The translations under genes and the position numbers were made by a program. Source: Desulfosediminicola flagellatus (GTDB lineage: Bacteria; Desulfobacterota; Desulfobulbia; Desulfobulbales; Desulfocapsaceae). Taken from it: a stretch of 64,000 nucleotides of DNA. The notes under the pieces are model-generated. The model was not told where the DNA came from, did not search any database, and worked only from the letters and a program-made list of their open reading frames with translations. The number at the start of each line of letters is the position of its first letter. Positions within the stretch are counted from its first letter, which is position 1. This document shows positions 56,272-64,000 of this stretch, one piece after another. Where the stretch lies: assembly GCF_005116655.2 (NCBI RefSeq), contig NZ_CP050698.1, forward strand, positions 1,566,001 to 1,630,000. Reading direction: 5' to 3'.

Positions 56272-56695
56272 TACGCAGAGATCGATAACCATGCTGGCTG
56301 GTGAGACACAACATACTTCGTTTTTTGCGACAGTTATCTCCTCCCTCGTCAGTCAGCTGGTTATCGGTAATTTTGTAACCATTCAGCAGCACTCCATATG
56401 CACCGATTAGACCGTGCGGTATCCACGCTGTATTGAAGTCTACACGAAGCTACTGCACTGGCTGCGTATGCACATATTGAGCACTGCTGAAAAGTTACAG
56501 CTTGAGGTTAAGGACAGGCTTTGCATTACCTCTATTCTCTTCTCTTGTACCCTGTTTCTCTAAACGATCTTCTATAGCTTTCTATTTTTTAATCATTTTT
56601 AATTTTTGACTATTACATGTATTGGCGTAAGGATAGATCCGTCGTGTTGTGATGATCTGTTTTGAGCCGTATTTTTCTCTCTCAGGGGTTCTCTT
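56272..56695. other. Intergenic region with a bulged inverted repeat
   Basis: CGATAACCATGCTG (56283-56296) faces CAGCTGGTTATCG (56354-56366): all 13 positions pair, with a single extra T on the left arm. The stretch follows the GNAT stop directly and may be a terminator or a lone recombination-site-like palindrome. The rest up to MarC shows no gene. Confidence 0.45.
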
Positions 56696-57292
56696 ATGGA
56701 TGTCGGTTTGCCAATCATCTCTACAGCAATTCTGCTGCTCTTTGTTCTGGACCCGTTCGGTAATGTGCCTGTCCTGCTTTCGGTGCTAAAGGATGTGCCG
56801 GAAGACCGGGTGCGTAAGGTGATAGTGAGAGAAATGGGATACGGGTTGATTATTCTGCTTGGGTTTCTCTTTCTTGGCGATCATTTTCTGAGCCTCTTTC
56901 ATCTCCAGACCGAATCGGTAACGATTGCCGGCGCTATAATATTTTTTATAATCGGTATCAGGCTCATTTTTCCGTCTGAAGGAGGCGGCAATATCTATGG
57001 TTCTACCGGTGAGCCGTTTATGGTCCCAATTGCCATTCCGATGATTGCGGGTCCGTCGGCACTTGCCACATTACTGGTTCTCAGCAGGTCAAATCAGGGT
57101 TCATGGCCGGAGACTCTTGCAGCCTTATTATTGGCGTGGTTAGTGACATCGGTGGTGCTGATCTTTTCGCCTCTTTTATATCGTATTCTTAAAGATAAAG
57201 GGCTTGAAGCACTTGAAAGGCTGATGGGAATGCTTTTGCTCATTATGGCTGTGCAGATGGGGATAGATGGTTTGCGTGGGCTACAGCTATAA
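56696..57292 (+). CDS. marC: MarC-family integral membrane protein
   Basis: The 198-aa protein has six hydrophobic segments and the MarC/UPF0056 pattern: LLFVLDPFGNVPVLLSVLKDV near the start, FFIIGIRLIF near 85, and PIAIPMIAGPSALATLLVLS near 112. The family has no established transport substrate; the once proposed role in multiple antibiotic resistance was not upheld. The gene is monocistronic by position. Confidence 0.9.
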   Translation: MDVGLPIISTAILLLFVLDPFGNVPVLLSVLKDVPEDRVRKVIVREMGYGLIILLGFLFLGDHFLSLFHLQTESVTIAGAIIFFIIGIRLIFPSEGGGNIYGSTGEPFMVPIAIPMIAGPSALATLLVLSRSNQGSWPETLAALLLAWLVTSVVLIFSPLLYRILKDKGLEALERLMGMLLLIMAVQMGIDGLRGLQL

Positions 57293-57447
57293 AATGAATA
57301 AAATTTTCCTCAGTATAAAACTCTATTAGACATGCTGAAGATTAACGGCAATAGTAGTTCTTTTGAAGAAATACTATTGAGCCACCTGCTGACTTTTCGG
57401 GTGGAAGCTATGTTAAACCAATTAGAACAAACTGCAGGAGATCGCCG

Positions 57448-58005
57448 GTGCGTAAAAAGAATGATAATTCAGTTGAGGGTTGGGAGGTTCATCCTGACAA
57501 AGTAATACTGGACACACCCGTTGTGAAAATTCACGCGGGACCCGTTGTCTGCAAGAGAAGTGGCAGAACAAAGGATTTCTACCTCTTTGATTTTCCTGAC
57601 TGGGTAAATATTATAGCGCTTACCCCTGAGCAGGAGATAGTTCTTATACGCCAATTGAGATATGGTACCGGCCGCATGGAAATAGAGATACCCGGAGGTA
57701 TGATGAATGCGGGTGAAGATCCTATTGAGGCGGGTTGTAGAGAATTGCTTGAAGAGACAGGTTATGCGGGAAATCATGCCCGGGTGATTGGTAAGGTTTG
57801 CCCTAACCCAGCTATTCAGCGTAATTACTGTCACACTGTACTTGTTGAGGATGCTGTTCGAGTATCCGATCCCAGTTTTGATGATATGGAAGATATCGAG
57901 TGTATTCTTAAATCTGAAGCTGATGTTCGCAAAAAGATAGAATCAGGTAGTATCGATCATGGGTTGGTACTGAATGCTTTGATGTTCTATCTGAATAAGC
58001 CATAA
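57448..58005 (+). CDS. NUDIX hydrolase, ADP-ribose pyrophosphatase-like
   Basis: The 185-aa enzyme has the Nudix box GGMMNAGEDPIEAGCRELLEETGY (about residues 83-106; motif GX5EX7REUXEEXGU is met). The N-terminal beta structure (VILDTPVVKIHAGPV) resembles ADP-sugar pyrophosphatases, which cleave ADP-ribose to AMP and ribose 5-phosphate. Translation probably starts at GTG 57448 after an AGGAG box; no ATG fits. No operon partner is evident. Confidence 0.88.
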   Translation: MRKKNDNSVEGWEVHPDKVILDTPVVKIHAGPVVCKRSGRTKDFYLFDFPDWVNIIALTPEQEIVLIRQLRYGTGRMEIEIPGGMMNAGEDPIEAGCRELLEETGYAGNHARVIGKVCPNPAIQRNYCHTVLVEDAVRVSDPSFDDMEDIECILKSEADVRKKIESGSIDHGLVLNALMFYLNKP

Positions 58006-58213
58006 AAATATAGATATGAATGGAACCATTTGACAGGCAATTGTCCGTGTCTGTTGAATTGCTGAATGATATTTGTTTAGGTAATACGCCGTTATTATAT
58101 GTTTTGTTTCTGGACAATTACTGCCTGCATGGTATTCTGAGGAGCTAACACATTACGAATTCATAGTTATTAGTATATTCCTCAAAAAGAGTACTCGAAA
58201 GGAGGGAGAGGCG

Positions 58214-58543
58214 ATGGGTCTGTGGGTTCAGAAGGAAGGTTACGATACCTGCCTGCAAGCTACAGGTGAAGTCATGCAGTCTCCAAATACCGAGGTTTAT
58301 CTTATCCGTTTTCGTGAAGGCAAGTTCAGTCATTACCATAAAAGTACAACTGAGTTCTTTCACTTTACCGCAGGTTCCGGACGAATTCTGATGGATGATC
58401 GAGAGGTTGAGCTGTATCCCGGTGTTTCTCTTGTGATCCCTCCTTATGTAAAGCATATGTTCATCAATAATTCCAACGACATTCTTTTAGAAGCGGTAAT
58501 GGTGAAAACCAATACCCACCCTGAAGATACTTTCATAGTATAA
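58214..58543 (+). CDS. Small cupin-domain protein
   Basis: The 109-aa protein is a single cupin barrel. Motif 1 is seen as SHYHKSTTEFFHFTAGSG (His, His and Glu as metal ligands, about residues 37-54) and motif 2 as YPGVSLVIPPYVKHMF (about 69-84). A strong AAAGGAGG box precedes the ATG at 58214. Proteins of this size often bind or isomerise small sugars or acids; the function cannot be named. Confidence 0.85.
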   Translation: MGLWVQKEGYDTCLQATGEVMQSPNTEVYLIRFREGKFSHYHKSTTEFFHFTAGSGRILMDDREVELYPGVSLVIPPYVKHMFINNSNDILLEAVMVKTNTHPEDTFIV

Positions 58544-58756
58544 TCGCCCCTTTTGGGTTTGGCCTCTGCCAGTGGATACAACCCTGCGAGACTGTCATTT
58601 CTCCATATAATGTCCTGTTATATCGCGATAGTATATCTTCCCTTTTGAGCAAATCTTCATTTTTTATAGTATTTGAAATAATCATGATAATCACCTAAAA
58701 GCGGCTTCTTAAGTCTTGGCAGACTTGAAAATATCCGCTATTTCTTAAAAAACTAT

Positions 58757-58762
58757 TTGACA
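58757..58762 (+). promoter_or_regulatory. -35 box upstream of the MocR-type gene
   Basis: TTGACA is a perfect -35 element. The matching -10 would fall at about 58780-58787, next to the palindromic operator. Together they suggest an autoregulated promoter. Confidence 0.4.
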
Positions 58763-58786
58763 CGTTTTGTGTGTTGGGTGTATTGG

Positions 58787-58804
58787 TACTGTATTAATAC
58801 AGTA
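58787..58804. promoter_or_regulatory. 18-bp perfect palindrome, probable operator of the MocR-type regulator
   Basis: TACTGTATTAATACAGTA is a complete palindrome 15 bases upstream of the regulator start (58820) and downstream of a TTGACA box. Its position over the transcription start fits autorepression by the GntR-type HTH encoded next to it. Confidence 0.65.
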
Positions 58805-58819
58805 TAAATGAGGTGGTAT

Positions 58820-60370
58820 ATGTATGAGATCGATCGGGATCTGGATATCCCGTTATATATTCAGATACGAACACGTGTTGAAAAGTTAATTGAAAGCGGT
58901 GAACTGCAGCCGGGTGATAGGTTGCCGTCTGTATCAAGTCTTGCAAAAGCGATAGGAGTTACACAGGCAACTGTACGCAGAGCATTGCAGGATTTAGGTG
59001 AAGCAGGGCATACAACGTGCCATGTTGGGCGGGGTACCTTTATTCGTGACGTGAATGCTGTAAAAGTTGATGATGAAGGGCCAAGCGAATTTGCTCTGAA
59101 TCAGCGTCCTGAGGCAAAAGGACGTTCACGCCAAATGCTTGATAGGCCACGTGAGCATGCTGCCCGTCGATTGCGAACAGGTGTAAGTAAGGCACTCTAT
59201 GATATCATGCCACTTGCACATAAGCCTGGCATGATAGCGCTTACCAAAGGGACGCCGGATGCATCAGATCTTCCTGCACGATTCCTGGATGAGACCTGTG
59301 AAGATGTACTTAAAAATGGATCAGTACACTATATTGCCGCAACTGACCCCCTGGGCGTATACGATCTTCGTAAAGAGATAGCCAGGCGCGCGAGTGAAGA
59401 CGGTATGGTGGTTACTCCTGATATGGTCATGATCACCAACGGCGTTTCGCAGGCAATTACCTTAATTGCCCAGTCTGCGATGGAGGAGCAGCCCGAAATT
59501 ATCTGCGAGACACCATGTTTTCAGGGAATATCAAATTCATTCGCTGCAATGGGACATTGGGTGGAAACTGTCCAGCGAGACGAGCAGGGCCCGATAATTG
59601 AGCAATTGGAACGTTTTTCTGACTACTCGCCACGTATGTTTTACCTCTGTCCGTATGTGCACAATCCAATGGGTACAGATATTAGTCCCGAGCGATCTCG
59701 CCGTCTTGTTGAGTGGGCGAAAAGAACCGGAAGCATTGTTATTGCAGATGAGATATTTCGTGATCTACGGTTTGAAAGAAAGGCGCAGCCTAGCTTGTTA
59801 AAGGATCTGGGGGGGGAGCAGGCGATAGTCGTGAGTTCGATGTCAAAATCTGTAATGACAGGATTGAGAATAGGGTGGATTATTACTTCACCTAAAAGAA
59901 TTCAGGAGCTTGCCCAGCTTAAACGTTTGATGGATCATTCGGCTCCTGCAATTACCCAGGCGTTAGCGTTGAATATTTACAGATCGGGTAGGTTTGACTC
60001 GCATGTGGAATCTATGCGGCTCGTATACCAAAAGCGAATGAGTACACTCATTAATTCTTTAGAAAAACTCATGCCTAAAGAGATTCGCTGGTCCAGGCCG
60101 AATGGTGGTTTTTCTATCCTGCTTGAATTGCCGCGAGGGTATTCAAGCGTGGCGCTACTGCTTACAGCCATAGATAAAGGCGTCTCTTTTTTACCGGGTC
60201 CGTTATTTGATATTGACCAGCGGTACGTTCATGGCATGAGATTATCAACTGCATGGGCTGATGAGCACCAGATAAAGGAAGGGATTGAACTTCTTGCAAA
60301 CGCAATTGAAGAATTCCTTGAGGCACCACCAAGCGATACTGGGTTAAGCGGCCTTGGTGGTTTTCAATGA
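58820..60370 (+). CDS. MocR-type regulator (GntR wHTH fused to aminotransferase fold)
   Basis: The 516-aa protein has a GntR winged helix (about residues 1-72, LPSVSSLAKAIGVTQATVRRAL) and a class I aminotransferase-like domain (about 125-500) with the PLP Lys in SSMSKSVMTGLRIGW near 345. MocR proteins use PLP and an amine or amino acid as signal. The start at 58820 follows GAGGTG with proper spacing; the ATG at 58808 lies inside that box. A perfect palindrome just upstream is the likely operator. A GNAT acetyltransferase begins 25 bases after the stop and is the likely target gene. Confidence 0.88.
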   Translation: MYEIDRDLDIPLYIQIRTRVEKLIESGELQPGDRLPSVSSLAKAIGVTQATVRRALQDLGEAGHTTCHVGRGTFIRDVNAVKVDDEGPSEFALNQRPEAKGRSRQMLDRPREHAARRLRTGVSKALYDIMPLAHKPGMIALTKGTPDASDLPARFLDETCEDVLKNGSVHYIAATDPLGVYDLRKEIARRASEDGMVVTPDMVMITNGVSQAITLIAQSAMEEQPEIICETPCFQGISNSFAAMGHWVETVQRDEQGPIIEQLERFSDYSPRMFYLCPYVHNPMGTDISPERSRRLVEWAKRTGSIVIADEIFRDLRFERKAQPSLLKDLGGEQAIVVSSMSKSVMTGLRIGWIITSPKRIQELAQLKRLMDHSAPAITQALALNIYRSGRFDSHVESMRLVYQKRMSTLINSLEKLMPKEIRWSRPNGGFSILLELPRGYSSVALLLTAIDKGVSFLPGPLFDIDQRYVHGMRLSTAWADEHQIKEGIELLANAIEEFLEAPPSDTGLSGLGGFQ

Positions 60371-60395
60371 TTTGAACGAAGATAGAGGTGGGGGG

Positions 60396-60887
60396 ATGAG
60401 CTATTCAATATACCGGATGGGCGTTGAGGATGGTGATGCTGTAATGAATATATTTAATCATTATATCGAACACACCTTTGCTGCTTATCGGGAAGAGAAA
60501 TTGCCGGCTAGTGCATTCAGTTTGTTTCTTGATGCTGCACGCGGATACCCTGCATTAGTTATAAAGGATGAAAGCGGTAAGTTGCTGGGATTTGGAATGC
60601 TGAGGGCTCATAAAGCGATTCAGGAATTTGCACATACCGCTGAGTTTGTCTGTTTTCTTCATCCCGATCATCTCCGGGCAGGACTTGGCAAACAGCTACT
60701 GGATCGACTGGTAAATGAGGGTAAGGAAATCGGCTTTTCTTCTATCCTCTCAAATATTTCTTCCCGTAATCCCGGGAGTATACGATTTCATGAGAAAAAC
60801 GGGTTTGTGGAGTGCGGCAGGTTTGTCAATATCGGTAAAAAGCATGGGAAATATTTCGATACGGTCTGGATGCAAAAGAGGCTGTAG
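60396..60887 (+). CDS. GNAT N-acetyltransferase, phosphinothricin-acetyltransferase-like
   Basis: The 163-aa protein has the GNAT motif A as HPDHLRAGLGKQLLDRL (about 86-102) and ends with RFHEKNGFVECGRF, as in Pat/YncA-type acetyltransferases that modify amino-acid-like amines. The ATG at 60396 after GAGGTGGGG is preferred over one at 60354 that overlaps the regulator. It appears co-transcribed with the MocR-type gene, so its substrate may relate to the amine sensed by that regulator. Confidence 0.82.
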   Translation: MSYSIYRMGVEDGDAVMNIFNHYIEHTFAAYREEKLPASAFSLFLDAARGYPALVIKDESGKLLGFGMLRAHKAIQEFAHTAEFVCFLHPDHLRAGLGKQLLDRLVNEGKEIGFSSILSNISSRNPGSIRFHEKNGFVECGRFVNIGKKHGKYFDTVWMQKRL

Positions 60888-61038
60888 TTTTTGGACAGCC
60901 TCCCCGTACGCAGATAAGGCATAAAACACGAGTCAGTTTACCGCCTAAATTCAGCTTGCAGTGAAATTTCAGATAGAAGTAGCCGGGTTGAGTTTGTGTG
61001 GTAATTACATCAATTGTAACACATATTGCGGAGTACAT

Positions 61039-61254
61039 ATGAATCCATATATTATTGAAATAATCATTAGAGAGCGGCAGCAAGAGCTCTGCCGGGAAGC
61101 TGAACGACAACGAATGGTGGCGGAGTGGGAAGCAGCTAATCCACAAGAGAAGGGCAGGCTGGCTATAGCTTTGGGCAATCTGCTTATACGATTGGGACAC
61201 AGTCTGAAAGCACGCTATGAATCAGAGCAACGATGCCGGCAGGGAGCGATATAG
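61039..61254 (+). CDS. Small helical hypothetical protein
   Basis: From the ATG at 61039 (GGAG nearby) a 71-aa protein is predicted: MNPYIIEIIIRERQQELCREAERQRM, then AIALGNLLIRLGHSLKARYES. It is mostly alpha-helical and strongly charged. Small proteins of this appearance occur in other bacteria without known function. A longer in-frame start at 60961 lacks a ribosome site. Confidence 0.5.
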   Translation: MNPYIIEIIIRERQQELCREAERQRMVAEWEAANPQEKGRLAIALGNLLIRLGHSLKARYESEQRCRQGAI

Positions 61255-61402
61255 CACGAAGCTGAAGCTGGTGTCTGCCAGGAATCTGCCCGTGGTAACC
61301 GTTAGTCAGTTTCCATCAGAAATACAAGAAGATGGTTCACGATTGAGGCGTGTGCCTGATTTTGTTTTCTTCTTCTAAATAACAAAACCTCAACTAGCCT
61401 TT

Positions 61403-61519
61403 TGAGGCGTTAAGTGCAAGGAGTGTGGAGTATAGAATTTATCGAAATCCAGTTATTCATTTACAACCAACATAGAGTTACTTATGGAGAATCCAGTGAG
61501 TAGTGCTTTTAACGCCTCA
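61403..61519. repeat. Intergenic palindromic repeat
   Basis: TGAGGCGTTAA (61403-61413) pairs perfectly with TTAACGCCTCA (61509-61519). The following GCCTGACTCCTAACACCTCAC resembles the right arm of the hairpin at 39761-39790 (CTCCTGACACCTTACACCTCAC). Both are preceded by a similar AAAxCCAGTT stretch. They look like members of a dispersed repeat family. No gene lies in 61255-61760. Confidence 0.5.
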
Positions 61520-61760
61520 CGCCTGACTCCTAACACCTCACTTTTTTAAGCTGCGTTTCGGTGGTGATCATATTATTCCTTTATCTTACATAAAGATGGT
61601 GCGGTTTTAGTAATTTGTTTTACAGTATATTTTATGTATGATTATAGGGTGGTTTTGAAAATAGAGTGAACCCGTACCTTCCAGCCTAACATCAACAGGA
61701 GTATGGTTATCATTAAGCTTTAAGCGCTTTAAAAGTATGTGAACTTTATAAGGACATTCA

Positions 61761-62129
61761 ATGTCAGATTCAGATTCAGATTCTAATGACCGTCGAAAGA
61801 ATAAACGACTCAAAGGGCGTAAGGAAGCAATACTGGTTACGCCAAACGGAATGCATCATATAGATGATATCAGTGTTGGTGGCCTGGCATTCCAATGTTC
61901 GGCGAATGATACGTTTCCATCGCAGTGGCCAGTAGAAATTATTTTTGCAGGGACAACATTATATCTCAAAAATGTCCCTGTCAGATTAATCAGGGAAGAG
62001 GTTTCTGAAGATCAATCCTACGTCTCAGACGCAACTAAAAAGGTTGGTGTTGAGTTTATGGAACTCGATATGCATAATCAGGTGCTACTGCAAAAATTAC
62101 TTACCTATCACACGGAAGGGCAGGCGTAA
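61761..62129 (+). CDS. PilZ-domain c-di-GMP-binding protein
   Basis: The 122-aa protein is a canonical single PilZ domain. The RxxxR motif is in RRKNKRLKGR (about residues 11-20) and the second motif is DDISVGGLAF (about 33-42), matching (D/N)xSxxG. It should bind c-di-GMP and pass the signal on by protein contact. AAGGAC precedes the ATG at 61761. The N-terminal stretch SDSDSDSND is low complexity. The only diguanylate cyclase visible here is the large protein at 39820-44925. Confidence 0.85.
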   Translation: MSDSDSDSNDRRKNKRLKGRKEAILVTPNGMHHIDDISVGGLAFQCSANDTFPSQWPVEIIFAGTTLYLKNVPVRLIREEVSEDQSYVSDATKKVGVEFMELDMHNQVLLQKLLTYHTEGQA

Positions 62130-62181
62130 GGGCGGCACAGTTTATACAAAGGTGTTGGGGCAAAGTTCACAATTATGAGAT

Positions 62182-63171
62182 TTATAATTTCCAGCCCCAA
62201 TACTTTAAAAAACGTGAAAAATCACGCAAATCAGAGGCATCTCGTGCCCACGGTTTTATGCTGGTATAAAAAACTACTCCATCGTTAACACTCCGGCCCA
62301 GTCGTTTATCTTCACCCACCCGCCAGTCAAGTGCCCACCAGCTCATGAGTGCTCTTTCCCATATTTTGTAACTGCCTTTAACATATTCTTTTCCGGGGTC
62401 TTTCGTATTGAATAGTGAATACGTTTGACTCGAAGGGGAGGGAAGGTTTTGAAGATCTTCAAGTGGCAACAGTTGTGATTGTGTTTGATGAGTACCGTTG
62501 ATGTGTGCAGAACGGTAATTTACATCCATGACCCTGTGTGTTTCGTTACGCAACCGGATAGTGAGTTTTCCGGGTTCATGAGTAGAAGGCGCGACGATAG
62601 AAGTAGGTAGATATTCGCCAAAAACTAATTGTTGGGAATCGGTTCTGTTTGGTGGGTGGTAGATAGGGGCAAGCAGATCTGTCGGGATAAACGCAAGATA
62701 ACATCCACAGGTGTGAAGGGTGGTTATCAGTAAAGGTTGGTTATCCTCATTGAGGGTTATAATTACAAATAGGCCAATATTTTTTCCGGTGCCGAGATGA
62801 AATGGGAAAAATTTTAAAGGTATTTCAGGGAAATGAACGCGATAAATGAGATTTGTATAGTTGCCGCGTATGCCGTTCCATGTTCTAGTTTCTGCATAAT
62901 AGGTTGCTGTGTCGGTATCAATGTACACCTCGTAGTCTTTATCCCCGTGTAGCTTAACGACAGGAGTGCCTATCAGATTATAGTTATTTTCGGGGTTTTC
63001 TATAATAAATACGGGAGCGTTACTACGAATGTGACTCTCTCCTGTTACCACATATTCTCTGGTGGGTCTGTTGTCTTCTAATGAGTGTTGAACAGGTGTT
63101 GCGCATGAGGATAACAGTAGCATTGAGAGAGAAAGAGCCAGAAGATAGAAACTATTACAATACAATCGCAT
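62182..63171 (-). CDS. Lipoprotein of unknown function
   Basis: Starting at the ATG at 63171 (AGGAG four bases upstream) the 329-aa protein has a lipoprotein signal MRLYCNSFYLLALSLSMLLLSSCATP with lipobox LSSC. The rest is rich in beta strands and aromatic residues (YYAETRTWNGIRGNY, FFPFHLGTGKNIG). No domain is recognised. A longer frame to 63291 would hide the signal and is rejected. Likely anchored to a membrane facing the periplasm. Confidence 0.68.
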   Translation of the reverse strand: MRLYCNSFYLLALSLSMLLLSSCATPVQHSLEDNRPTREYVVTGESHIRSNAPVFIIENPENNYNLIGTPVVKLHGDKDYEVYIDTDTATYYAETRTWNGIRGNYTNLIYRVHFPEIPLKFFPFHLGTGKNIGLFVIITLNEDNQPLLITTLHTCGCYLAFIPTDLLAPIYHPPNRTDSQQLVFGEYLPTSIVAPSTHEPGKLTIRLRNETHRVMDVNYRSAHINGTHQTQSQLLPLEDLQNLPSPSSQTYSLFNTKDPGKEYVKGSYKIWERALMSWWALDWRVGEDKRLGRSVNDGVVFYTSIKPWARDASDLRDFSRFLKYWGWKL

Positions 63172-63338
63172 AGAACTCCTCGTTTGTCGGATAACAGAAA
63201 ACCTTTGCCCTCTTCTGATGAACCGTGTAATACCGAGTGGTGAATCATGTGAGGCGTTCGAGATAGATGACAGGTCGTGGTATGATTTCATAAATACATT
63301 GTAAGTAGTGTTTCCCTTTTTTTGGAGTATTAAAAAAC

Positions 63339-63680
63339 ATGATTAATCGAGCTGCATTAATAGTACGACTCAAACAGCCTTTCATCAAATGGATAAATGA
63401 AGCTGATCCTTTGGACAGTCGTTCTAAGATAACTATTGAGGAAGCTAATGAGGATCGGACAGTTTACCTGATTGATGATTCTGAAGCTGAGCATGTTGAT
63501 GAGTGGCTTGATCTCAATTTTAGGCAGGTCTTCGAATCTGAATTGGAAGACTGGTACAATGAGCCATCGCTCTGGCCTAAAAATTTAGACCGAAAGCTTT
63601 TTGATCAGTGGTGTGAGGTCGATTGCCACACTGTTATTGTCGACACTGTAGGTGGCCCAATCCTGGATGACGGCGAGTAA
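63339..63680 (+). CDS. Small acidic hypothetical protein
   Basis: The 113-aa protein is acidic and rich in Trp, Asp and Glu (WINEADPLDSRSKITIEEA, WLDLNFRQVFESELEDWYN). It resembles conserved small proteins of unknown function in proteobacteria. GGAG precedes the ATG at 63339. No signal peptide, no operon partner. Confidence 0.6.
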   Translation: MINRAALIVRLKQPFIKWINEADPLDSRSKITIEEANEDRTVYLIDDSEAEHVDEWLDLNFRQVFESELEDWYNEPSLWPKNLDRKLFDQWCEVDCHTVIVDTVGGPILDDGE

Positions 63681-63929
63681 TATTCAGGTAATACGCTGAG
63701 CGAACTAATCATCATTTCTGTTTCTATTCTGAGATTGTGCTGATTTACTCGCTATCTGTGGATGTCGGTGATTACGGTAATTGCTGATATCGATTATATT
63801 CAGGACAATTTAAGGAGCATGGCGGATATAGTTCCGCTTTGTCAGCTATTTCCTGTAATAAAAAGTAAGGCGTTGTGCCTTACTACTCAATACTTCGAAG
63901 AAATCTGGAGAAATTGAGAAATTGAGAAA

Positions 63930-64000
63930 ATGCGATCAATTGATCTGACCCACCGCCTGGAACCTGCTATGCCGGTTTTTCCTGGAACTGAGCAGCCTGG
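63930..64000 (+). CDS. Cyclase-family (kynurenine-formamidase-like) hydrolase, start only
   Basis: The last 71 bases encode MRSIDLTHRLEPAMPVFPG, the typical beginning of the putative-cyclase family (metal-dependent hydrolases such as KynB and isatin hydrolase). The rest lies beyond the window, so the substrate is unknown. Confidence 0.6.
   Translation, partial: MRSIDLTHRLEPAMPVFPGTEQP

Overview
The window looks like part of the chromosome of an anaerobic, sulfate-reducer-type deltaproteobacterium (Desulfobacterota; my guess is the Desulfobulbales side, not proven). The grounds are a Wood-Ljungdahl-type methylene-tetrahydrofolate reductase locus built from HdrA, MvhD, HdrB/C-like, MetV and MetF proteins, three in-frame UGA codons best read as selenocysteine, TRAP transporters, c-di-GMP/PilZ signalling, an ADP-forming acyl-CoA synthetase and a YkgJ/QueG-like Fe-S pair. 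Everything here comes from reading the sequence; no database search was run.

Layout. 1-4.6 kb (minus strand): QueG-like fragment, YkgJ, IclR regulator, asparaginase and a sodium:alanine symporter, an amino-acid uptake and deamidation block. 5.1-9.0 kb (plus): a ferric-iron ABC importer (fbpABC). 9.1-14.9 kb: TatD nuclease, PilZ protein, glycerate 2-kinase and a molybdopterin oxidoreductase. 15.7-23.8 kb: the central operon hdrA-mvhD-hdrBC-metV-metF. The first three genes each contain an internal UGA followed, 14-16 nt later, by a small SECIS-like hairpin, so gene callers will split or truncate them. The HdrA is a giant (about 1480 aa) with a GltD/NfnL-like NAD(P)H module inserted in a first HdrA half and a second HdrA-like half fused behind it. 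I infer an NAD(P)H-linked, possibly electron-bifurcating methylene-THF reductase with three selenocysteines.

23.8-30.4 kb is a low-GC accessory island. Small minus-strand genes (lipoprotein, exported, membrane and coiled-coil proteins) are separated by attC-like recombination sites, i.e. a gene-cassette array without an integrase in view. A group II intron lies in the opposite orientation right after a bulged stem-loop and TTGT, the target typical of group IIC-attC introns. Its reverse transcriptase is frameshifted and cut off, and the break is joined to a second, decayed copy of the metV tail plus metF. The island is therefore bracketed by about 1.1-kb direct repeats.

30.4-35.5 kb (minus): a ureohydrolase of the agmatinase family with a complete TRAP transporter and a GntR/FCD regulator, probably for uptake and hydrolysis of a guanidino compound. 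36.4-47.2 kb: SpoIIAA-like protein, CvfB, an alpha/beta hydrolase, a 1701-aa kinase-ATPase-GAF-GGDEF protein and a chemoreceptor. 47.5-52.2 kb (plus): an ACT-domain sigma-54 activator, alanine dehydrogenase with a good sigma-54 promoter, and a second alanine symporter: an alanine-catabolism unit. 52.3-64 kb: ADP-forming acyl-CoA synthetase, LysR regulator, two GNAT acetyltransferases, MarC, NUDIX, cupin, a MocR-type regulator with a perfect palindromic operator, a PilZ protein, a lipoprotein and the start of a cyclase-family hydrolase. No rRNA, tRNA, CRISPR array or phage structural gene was recognised.
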